Source: Stentor coeruleus
Lineage: Eukaryota > Ciliophora > Heterotrichea > Heterotrichida > Stentoridae
NCBI GenBank assembly: GCA_001970955.1
Contig: MPUH01001047.1
Location: 1 to 25,230 of the forward strand
Length of the DNA: 25,230 bases
Direction of reading: 5' to 3'
Position 1 is the first letter of the stretch, and the number at the start of each line of letters is the position of its first letter. The notes under the pieces are model-generated. The model made no database searches. It was not told the DNA's origin and worked only from the letters and a program-made list of their open reading frames with translations. Position numbers and translations under genes: made by a program. Positions 19,308-25,230 of this stretch are shown here, piece after piece.

Positions 19308-19901
19308 TTTTAATATTATGTTATTTATATGCCAGAACTTTATCAGTTACAATAAATGCAGTAAAAAAATATACAAAACAACCCAATAATTTTATATTTA
19401 CATCTAATTTAAAAACATACTAAAAGCATTTATCCCTGATTTTCCTATTGTCCCAAGACATTTTATGAATTTTTTATTATCATTCTAATACTATTATCTT
19501 GTTTTGTTATGATATTATAAGCTATATAGTAATATATATCTGTAAAGTATAATTATTTAATTATTAGATCTAAGAATCAGCTTGCAATAAAGATTCAGCT
19601 TTTTTCAAGGCATCAGCAGCGTCTAAGATTATTCACAAAAAATAAAAAGCACAGATACCATATAAAAATACTATTATAAAAACTTATATCTAAAATAATA
19701 CATTATCTCTTATACAAAACCTACCAACTCAAAAAAAAATTTAACACAAATTCTATTTTATAACTATCTAAACCCCCATCCAAACTTAAATTCTAAAACC
19801 CAGACAATTTCCCACCTTCCCAATAATTTTACCTAAAAACCCATAATTTAATAAAAAACCCCATCTCTAAACTCTAAACAAATCACCTAATAAATAGTAA
19901 A

Positions 19902-21203
19902 ATGGAGTCCTTAGATGATCTCATCAAAAAAAACTTACAAAAAACCTACCTTCTTTACTCATCAAACCAAGGTCTAGCTTACCAAAACTCAAACTCCCTC
20001 CAAGACGAACTTCGAGCTTTCAAAGGGCAGAAAATGTTTGGTTTTCTCGAGCCAGACCTATCCGAAACCCGTAAAAAGCCAAAATCCGATTCCAACCCCC
20101 AAAAATCCCAAACTCCATCAGCTGAGCATCTTAGCCAGCTTCTAAAAAAATCTTCTGAATCTTCAGCCCTTGAGCTCTTCCAAAACAAATACCTAAGTTT
20201 ACAACTAAAAACAATCAAACCTCAATGGCATGCTCCATGGAAACTCATGAGAGTTATTTCAGGTCATCAAGGCTGGGTAAGATGTTTATCAGTTGACCCA
20301 ACAAACAATTGGTTTGCATCAGGGAGTAATGATCGAATGATAAAAATATGGGATTTAGCTACAGGACAGCTTAGATTAAGTTTAGTGGGTCATATAAACG
20401 CAGTACGTTCTGTTTTAGTTAGTGACAGGCATCCTTATCTTTTTTCATGTGGTGAAGATAAACGTATACATTGTTGGGATTTAGAACATAATAAAATAGT
20501 CAGACATTACAATGGGCATTTAAGTGGGATTTTTTGTTTAGCTTTACACCCAACATTAGATATACTTATTAGTGGAAGTAGAGATACTGTATGTAGAATA
20601 TGGGATATAAGGATGAAAACACAAGTTAGGGTACTTGAAGGACATACTGGTACAGTTTTTAGTGTAGCAGCTCAAGGTAATGAGCCACAAGTTGTATCTG
20701 GTGCTTCGGATTGTACTGTCAAACTTTGGGATATTGTCTCTGGGAAACCTATAAAAACTTTGACTAAACATAAAAAGTCTATAAGGGCAGTTAAGTTCCA
20801 TAGTGAAGAATATACGTTTTTATCAGCAGCTGCTGATAATCTTAAACTTTGGAGATGCCCTGATGGTGAGTTTCTAAGGCATTTTGAAGGACATGAAGCT
20901 ATTATTAATGATTTTGCTATTAATCAAGATAATGTTATGGTCACAGGGGCTGATAATGGATCTTTAGGCTTATGGGATTATACCTCAGGATTCAAGTATC
21001 AAGAAATCATGTCAAAAGAACAACCTGGCTCGCTAAGCTCAGAAGCTGGTATTTTTGCTACTTGTTTCGATAAATCAGGTATAAGACTTATAACTGGAGA
21101 ATGCGATAAGACTATAAAAGTTTGGAAACAAGATGAAGAAGCTACACCTGAAACACACCCACTACCAAAAGAAGCAAGGGTTTTCAGAAGGACAAGATAT
21201 TAA
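19902..21203 (+). CDS. PLRG1: Spliceosomal WD40 protein PLRG1/Prp46 (PRL1)
   Basis: A nuclear splicing factor of the Prp19/NTC complex that helps activate the spliceosome. The 433-aa protein has a Ser/Lys-rich N-terminal region (1-108) and seven WD40 repeats (about 115-417). Diagnostic signatures are [20 protein letters not shown] at the start of the propeller and [20 protein letters not shown] followed by [12 protein letters not shown] near the end, both typical of PLRG1/PRL1 and not of other WD proteins. The C-terminus ends in the basic RVFRRTRY expected of the family. It is intronless and the start is the first ATG; the first 100 codons are unusually rich in C. The gene is convergent with CIAO1, with 50 nt between stops. 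An organism with 15-nt introns still needs this core splicing factor. Confidence 0.95.
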   Translation: MESLDDLIKKNLQKTYLLYSSNQGLAYQNSNSLQDELRAFKGQKMFGFLEPDLSETRKKPKSDSNPQKSQTPSAEHLSQLLKKSSESSALELFQNKYLSLQLKTIKPQWHAPWKLMRVISGHQGWVRCLSVDPTNNWFASGSNDRMIKIWDLATGQLRLSLVGHINAVRSVLVSDRHPYLFSCGEDKRIHCWDLEHNKIVRHYNGHLSGIFCLALHPTLDILISGSRDTVCRIWDIRMKTQVRVLEGHTGTVFSVAAQGNEPQVVSGASDCTVKLWDIVSGKPIKTLTKHKKSIRAVKFHSEEYTFLSAAADNLKLWRCPDGEFLRHFEGHEAIINDFAINQDNVMVTGADNGSLGLWDYTSGFKYQEIMSKEQPGSLSSEAGIFATCFDKSGIRLITGECDKTIKVWKQDEEATPETHPLPKEARVFRRTRY

Positions 21204-21253
21204 AAATTAAAATCAGCAGGAAAAAGCTTTTTATCAGCATATCTCTAATTTTT

Positions 21254-22210
21254 TTAATGATATAGACTTAAAGATAATTTCCATATACAAATTTTCCCAT
21301 CATCACTTGCTGAGGCCATAAAGTTCTCATTGCAAAGTCTTACAGCATTAATATCGTTATTATGTGCATTTTCTTCTATATGTAAAATATTAAAAGTATC
21401 ATTTTGATAAATAACGATTTTATCATCACCTGCAGACTATATAAAAAATACAGTTACAATAATATTTTCGGAACAGTCAACTGAGTATATGGATCGACTA
21501 TGTATACCTGAGATGGTTTTTTTTAAATGATGTTTATTATCATCTTCTAATTGCCAGTATTTTAAAGTTAGATCATCACTTACTGAAATAATATTATTGT
21601 TAAGCCATTTTATATCCCAAACTGTACTTTCATGACCTAAAAGGGTGTTTATGCATATCCAGTCATCTGATTGTAAAGACCAAATTGCTATTGTGTTATC
21701 ATAACTGGCTGATAGAAGAAGGTATTGAGTTGAATGGAAGCTAATTTCTTTTATGTCTTGAGTATGTTTACTTAGAACTGCATGGGTATCATATTCAAAG
21801 TCAATATCAGTTTCCCATATCCATATGGTTTTATCACGACTACAGGTTGCTAAATATTTGTCATCTATACTCCAAGATAAACCTTTTACTTCGTTTTCAT
21901 GACCTTCTAAAGTTAAACATGCTTCCATTGACCCTGGTGTACGCTTCCATATGACAACTGTACCATCAAAACTTGCTGAAGCTAGAAGTACCCCTGAACG
22001 ACTCCATTTAACTTTTCTTATTGATTTTGTATGACTACCATCTAGTCGGTCTACAACTTGCCATCCATTGTGCTCGAGTTTCCAGATGTAAATCTTTTTG
22101 TCTGAACCACAAGAAGCTAGCAAATCTCCTGAAGGCGACCAGTCTATATGCCATACCCGTCCATCGTGGCCTGAAAGAGTTTGAAGCTTTTCCATTGTTT
22201 TTATATGCAA
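21254..22210 (-). CDS. CIAO1: Cytosolic iron-sulfur assembly WD40 protein CIAO1/Cia1
   Basis: A targeting subunit of the cytosolic Fe-S assembly complex, which passes Fe-S clusters to apo-proteins together with CIAO2 and MMS19. Two exons (21452-22210 and 21254-21436) give 313 aa once a 15-nt intron is removed; the second exon supplies the seventh blade, ending FMASASDDGKICIWKL. Family signatures include SIRKVKWSRSGVLLASASFD, LEGHENEVKGLSW, SRDKTIWIWE, SKHTQDIKEISFH and LGHESTVWDIKW. Seven WD40 blades fit the family length. The first ATG (22210) gives MHIKTMEKLQT; the Met at residue 6 (22195) could equally be the start. It is convergent with PLRG1 on the left and divergent from the Rab gene on the right. 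Confidence 0.94.
21437..21451 (-). other. 15-nt intron in the CIAO1 gene
   Basis: On the coding strand it reads GTATTTTTTATATAG, in phase 0 after ACT. If retained, translation would end at its own 3' TAG. Splicing restores the last WD40 blade. Confidence 0.88.
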
Positions 22211-22688
22211 AATATTTTTACATAAGTTTCTGAATATTTACTATCTTATAAATCAGGGCTTTCAATACTTTGTATAAGGAAAAAAAAATTTGTCTATAAG
22301 GAAATGTTATTTTATTCAATAACTATATATGAATTCCTTCTTATAAGATATATTTTTGTTTAAAAGTTCAAAGGTCCATATATCATAATCATCCATACTA
22401 AAACTCACAGCAAAAGCTTATATTTCCTATCAAAAAAGGTCATTTTTCTATCCACTCTCAAAATACTATCCTCCAAAGCATCATAAAACCCATTTTCCTA
22501 ACCTAATCCTCTCTCTTATCAAAACCATATCCCAAAATCTAAATCCTTCTAAAAACCAATAATATCATCATTAAATATAAAAATCCTATACTTAAAACCT
22601 CCCTTTCATCATTCAACCCCTAAACTTTAAATCTAAAATGCCCTTTCATACAACATTCAAAATCCAAAAAAAATAATAAAATATAATC
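22211..22688. other. Divergent intergenic gap
   Basis: The left part is AT-rich with little skew. From about 22390 to 22680 the plus strand is C/A-rich and G-poor, with CTTATCAA at 22515-22522, and presumably contains the Rab promoter. No gene is supported. Confidence 0.55.
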
Positions 22689-23333
22689 ATGATCCGTGGA
22701 GACCACGAATACGACTATTTATTTAAAATAGTCCTTATAGGAGATTCTGGTGTAGGGAAGTCTAATATTCTATCTAGGTTTACTCGTAAAGAGTTCAATT
22801 TAGAATCCAAGACAACAATTGGTGTAGAATTCGCTCAAAAGTCCATAGAAATTGAAGGGAAAATTGTGAGAGCACAAATCTGGGACACTGCTGGTCAAGA
22901 AAGGTATAGAGCTATAACTTCTGCTTATTATAGAGGAGCTGTTGGAGCTTTGCTTGTATATGATATTAGTAAGACAACATCGTTTGAAAATGTTGATAAA
23001 TGGCTTAAAGAATTAAAAGACCATGCAGACTCTCAAATTGTTGTGCTTTTAACAGGAAATAAAGCTGATTTAAAACATCTTAGGGCTATAAGTACAGAAG
23101 AAGCTGCAACTTATTCACAAAAACATAGCCTTGCCTTTATAGAAATTTCAGCTTTAGATGGTACTGGTGTAGACAAAGCATTTGAAACTGTACTTAATGA
23201 AATCTATCAATTGACAATAAGAAATGTGATTGGAAGTAAAAAAAACACCTCGGTTGGTCCATCAAGAAGAATTGACTTGTCTGAAGATAAAATTACAGCA
23301 CCAAATAATACAAAAGACCCTGCATGTTGCTAA
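22689..23333 (+). CDS. Rab11-family small GTPase
   Basis: A membrane-traffic GTPase, by family a regulator of recycling endosomes and exocytosis (in ciliates also of the contractile vacuole). The 214-aa protein has all G motifs: P-loop GDSGVGKS (18-25), switch I TTIGVEFA (42-49), [13 protein letters not shown] (65-77), NKAD (124-127) and SAL (154-156). Rab11-type signatures are [16 protein letters not shown] before switch [20 protein letters not shown], and [13 protein letters not shown]. The C-terminus ends in CC for double prenylation after a variable Ser/Asn-rich tail. It is intronless, and the first ATG gives the usual short N-terminus. No key residue is missing: the switch II Gln is present (DTAGQ). 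Ciliates often have several Rab11 paralogues, so I assign only the family. Confidence 0.93.
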   Translation: MIRGDHEYDYLFKIVLIGDSGVGKSNILSRFTRKEFNLESKTTIGVEFAQKSIEIEGKIVRAQIWDTAGQERYRAITSAYYRGAVGALLVYDISKTTSFENVDKWLKELKDHADSQIVVLLTGNKADLKHLRAISTEEAATYSQKHSLAFIEISALDGTGVDKAFETVLNEIYQLTIRNVIGSKKNTSVGPSRRIDLSEDKITAPNNTKDPACC

Positions 23334-23420
23334 AAAATAGGTTATTTTAAATGAAAATCTTTTATAAAAACCATTTTTAGATAGTTTTTACGTAACTTTG
23401 AGTATTTTTTTGTATATAAT
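23334..23420. other. Short spacer after the Rab gene
   Basis: AT-rich sequence with no recognisable feature, leading into the MYB-like remnant. Confidence 0.5.
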
Positions 23421-23595
23421 AATGAAGAAATTGATGAGAAAATAAGCAAGTGGACTAAAACTGAGCATAACAAGTTTATTGAAGGGTTGAAAATTATGAG
23501 AGGAACTGGAAATTGATATGAGATACTATAAAAAAAGGAGAAATATTTAAAGTTAGAACAATAAGCAGAAGTATTTTATAAGAAAAACGAATAAA
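23421..23595 (+). pseudogene. Remnant of a SHAQKYF-type MYB/SANT domain
   Basis: One frame reads DEKISKWTKTEHNKFIEGLK and then IMRGTGN, a stop and YEI, matching the start of a single-repeat MYB (SANT) domain: the first Trp is present and a TGA (23514-23516) stands where the family has its second Trp. After a TAA and a frame change in an A run, GEIFKVRT follows, and after another one-base shift, QKYFIRK, matching the QVR[ST]HAQKYF end of the domain. The parts are in the right order and spacing. With two nonsense codons and two frame breaks, plus no proper leader, it is a decayed gene or gene fragment. The intact relative would be a plant- or protist-type DNA-binding transcription factor. Confidence 0.6.
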
Positions 23596-23866
23596 GTAAA
23601 TTTGTCTTTTATGATAAGGATTTTTATAATGAAGATATACCTGTTTATATTTAAAATTCTTAAGAAGTGTAATACCTAAAGCTGAAGTATATACGCAGTA
23701 TGGAGAAAAGTTGATATTCCCTAGTTTAATATAGGGTATTTAATTATAGATTTCTTTTTACAGGTATTTTTTTGAATATAAGAAAGTATATTTTTATTAA
23801 GTATTTTTCATATGTTTACAAGGTTTTATGCTGCTATTTATAAGATATGCTTTTAGTATATAAGAT
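23596..23866. other. AT-rich spacer
   Basis: A coding-like fragment KFVFYDKDFYNEDIPVYI before a stop (to about 23658) may be further decay of the MYB-like gene. The remainder is AT-rich with no feature. Confidence 0.4.
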
Positions 23867-24020
23867 TATTATAGTAGAAAATAAAACTTATTATAGTAGT
23901 TATCAAAACTTATTTAAGTAGTTATCAAAGCCTATTATAGTAGAAAATAAAACTTATTATAGTAGTTATCAAAACTTATTTAAGTAGTTATCAAAGCCTA
24001 TTATAGTAGAAAGCAAACCC
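23867..24020. repeat. 22-bp tandem repeat with 66-bp higher-order period
   Basis: Seven consecutive 22-bp monomers make up this stretch. Most share TATTATAGTAG at their start and three variants (A: ...AAAATAAAACT, B: ...TTATCAAAACT, C: TATTTAAGTAG...AAAGCC) alternate in the order ABC ABC A'. The two 66-bp ABC units (23867-23932 and 23933-23998) are identical; the last A' monomer (23999-24020) ends AAGCAAACCC. The array lies about 195 bp upstream of the RPL19 start codon. Its role is unknown. Confidence 0.92.
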
Positions 24021-24214
24021 TATAAAAAATCATGCCAAATTATAAAAAGCATCATATTCCCATAAAAAAACTCCACCTTATACAATCTCAAATGGTAATA
24101 TTCTCCATACCTTCTATCTAAAAACCGAATCCTCACATCTAACCTTAAAAGCGGATAGCTTATCTAATCCCCTATAATCTTTTCAATATAAAAAATATTC
24201 AATTTTCCTAATAA
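24021..24214 (+). promoter_or_regulatory. C/A-rich leader of RPL19, presumed promoter region
   Basis: The plus strand is C/A-rich and G-poor like other gene leaders here. A GC-containing island AAAGCGGATAGCTTATC lies at about 24147-24163. No defined promoter element is recognised, so the assignment rests on position and composition. Confidence 0.35.
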
Positions 24215-24729
24215 ATGGTATCTTTGCGGCTGCAAAAGCGTCTTGCTGCAAGTGTTCTCAAATGTGGGAAGAGGCGAGTGTGGATGGATCCAAACGAAGT
24301 CCAAGAAATATCATTAGCCAACTCAAGGCAAAACGTGAGAAAGCTTGTTAAAGACGGGTTTATCGTGAAGACTCCTCAAGCAATACATTCAAGATCACGA
24401 GCTAGACTTCATAAAGAATCAGTACAAAAAGGAAGGCATACTGGTATGGGCAAAAGAAAAGGTACTCGTGAAGCAAGAATGCCTGAAAAAATCCTTTGGA
24501 TGCGTAGACAAAGGGTTCTTAGAAGATTGTTAAGAAAATATAGGGCTTCAAAGAAAATCGATAAAACTTTGTATCATGACATGATTTCTATGTTGGCTCT
24601 AAAGGAAATATGTATAAGAACAAGACTGTTCTGAGTGACGCTATCTTTAAGGCTAAGGCTAATGCTGAGAGAGAGAAGAATTTGAAAGATCAACAGGAAG
24701 CGAGAAGACAGAAAAAAACTAAGGTTTAG
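24215..24729 (+). CDS. RPL19: Large ribosomal subunit protein eL19 (RPL19), frameshifted in this assembly
   Basis: A 60S subunit protein. The N-terminal part matches eL19 closely ([56 protein letters not shown]). In the starting frame the protein ends abnormally after [11 protein letters not shown]... at a TGA near 24632. The expected continuation ([18 protein letters not shown] to ARRQKKTKV and TAG at 24727-24729) lies in another frame. The break coincides with a tandem CATGA CATGA (24575-24584); counting that 5-mer once gives the family-like [11 protein letters not shown] and an open frame to the end. Either this is a sequence or assembly error, or this copy is frameshifted. No 15-16 nt intron fixes the frame. 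Boundaries given are for the whole gene. Confidence 0.9.
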
Positions 24730-25011
24730 ATAGTAAATCTTTTACTTTGAGAATATGATTTTGCTTTTGAAGCTAGGAGGAGATGAGGAGGTGGTAAATA
24801 TTTTTATAGTGAGAGGAGCATATAAATTTTTTTGGGTATATGATTAGATGTTTTTTTATATGAGATGAGTTTGATAAGGAATTTTGGGTGTTAGGGTGTT
24901 AGATATTTTTTTTATAGTTTTATGATTTATGTATGAATAAACTGTACTTCAAATATGCTAGGGAGGAGTACATGGAAAATTGGAAAAAAAATATTTAACA
25001 CACTAATAAAA
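24730..25011. other. G/T-rich intergenic arm with telomere-like repeats
   Basis: The plus strand is G/T-rich from the RPL19 stop to about 24960 and turns C-rich near 25000. It contains TTGATAAG at 24871-24878 and GGGTGTTAGGGTGTTAG at 24886-24902, just over two units of TGTTAGGG. No gene is supported. Confidence 0.6.
24886..24902 (+). repeat. Internal telomere-like repeat (TGTTAGGG)
   Basis: The 17 bases GGGTGTTAGGGTGTTAG fit (TGTTAGGG)n perfectly. From memory, the heterotrich telomere unit is a permutation of CCCTAACA, the complement of this. The G-rich strand points toward the following intergenic switch, as at a right-hand chromosome end. Confidence 0.6.
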
Positions 25012-25230
25012 ATGCTCAACTCTAATCTTTGCACGTCAATATTTGTCTACCTTGAAATCTGGGAACTATTAGAGCATATTTCCCCAGTAAGCAAATGCTT
25101 CAATAACCTCTGCAACATTGCTCTCCGACACAAACATTATGCGAAAATCCATATAAAAAACTTAAACATCTCATCAATCTACTTACCCAATCTCACACAT
25201 CTCAAACTTATAATCGACGACGAGAGGTAT
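25012..25230 (+). CDS. Partial gene, F-box-like N-terminus
   Basis: The frame is open from an ATG at 25012 to the right edge (73 codons), so the C-terminus is missing. Residues about 11-40 (LEIWELLEHISPVSKCFNNL, followed by CNIALRHK) have the spacing of an F-box: a short Leu-rich helix, a Pro-Val-Ser-Lys turn and a conserved Cys/Phe helix, although the typical LP start is absent. Residues 50-68 (LNISSIYLPNLTHLKLII) resemble a leucine-rich repeat strand, a common companion of F-boxes. If correct, the protein would link a substrate to an SCF ubiquitin ligase. The assignment is tentative because only a third or less of such a protein would be visible. Codons are C-rich at the start, as for other genes here. 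Confidence 0.45.
   Translation, partial: MLNSNLCTSIFVYLEIWELLEHISPVSKCFNNLCNIALRHKHYAKIHIKNLNISSIYLPNLTHLKLIIDDERY

Larger units (their letters stand above)
18410..19901. other. Long intergenic gap with assembly join
   Basis: The sequence is AT-rich from 18410 to 19000, G/T-rich from 19000 to 19190 with TGTTAGGG at 19106-19113, has an N at 19272 flanked by a 35-base direct repeat, and is C/A-rich from about 19660 to 19901. Short coding-like pieces exist on the minus strand: MAYLDEYISRIQIKSSTKS near 18656-18713 and LDAADALKKAESLLQADS at 19570-19626. Neither makes an intact gene. They may be relics, or parts of a gene disrupted by the join. Confidence 0.45.

Noticed and set aside
24571..24604. 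GT...AG segment in RPL19 as an intron explaining the frame change
   Set aside because: The 34-nt segment is far from the 15-16 nt class, its removal would delete conserved residues and would not give the right frame. The CATGA duplication explains the change fully.
1..25230. CRISPR arrays, transposase genes, rRNA and tRNA genes
   Set aside because: I looked for spaced repeats, transposase-like motifs and tRNA boxes and saw none that hold up. The only arrays are the 22-bp repeat and the direct repeats at the N positions.

Overview
The window looks like macronuclear-type DNA of a heterotrich ciliate, most like Stentor. Four introns can be placed by restoring conserved protein sequence, and they are only 15, 16, 15 and 15 nt long (GT...AG), a size I know only from heterotrichs. 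The DNA is AT-rich and genes are close-packed. The standard genetic code reads every conserved protein through: all visible Trp codons are TGG, and all 15 complete genes end in TAA or TAG, none in TGA. The species call is an inference.

Layout from left to right. A secreted LamG-like gene runs off the left edge on the minus strand (1-210). Then come a double six-blade Kelch protein with a RING finger (1606-3822,+), a 96-aa unknown (4415-4705,+), a decayed gene (about 5462-6328,+), and two basic unknown proteins 44 nt apart (6374-6820 and 6865-7494,-). Next are a three-exon phosphatidylserine decarboxylase (8622-9651,-), a Sfi1-like helical protein of two exons (10464-11828,-), a tandem cytochrome b5 (12727-13266,+), and an RRM-KH protein with a cysteinyl-tRNA-synthetase-like tail (13293-14339,-). 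These are followed by a PG-rich, probably ciliary protein (15106-15606,-), a coiled-coil unknown (16336-17019,+), a centrin-like EF-hand protein (17864-18409,+), PLRG1/Prp46 (19902-21203,+), CIAO1 (21254-22210,-), a Rab11-type GTPase (22689-23333,+), a MYB-like remnant (about 23421-23595,+), a 22-bp tandem repeat (23867-24020), a frameshifted RPL19 gene (24215-24729,+) and a partial F-box-like gene running off the right edge (25012-25230,+).

The genes are mostly unrelated housekeeping functions: lipid synthesis, splicing, Fe-S assembly, vesicle traffic and translation. I see no operon-like pathway cluster. Three predicted products may relate to the cortical or ciliary cytoskeleton (Sfi1-like, centrin-like, PG-rich), but their proximity may be chance.

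The most striking structure is not a gene. Almost every gene, or tight gene pair, is flanked on the left by C/A-rich and on the right by G/T-rich sequence (plus strand), whatever its direction, with abrupt G-to-C switches inside the intergenic gaps (for example near 5135, 14690, 15930, 17300 and 25000). Short telomere-like motifs occur in these arms with the polarity of a chromosome end, the best being 17 nt at 24886-24902. This suggests, but does not prove, gene-sized modules whose borders have behaved like chromosome ends.

Two single-N positions (9711 and 19272) are each flanked by a direct repeat and are probably assembly joins.
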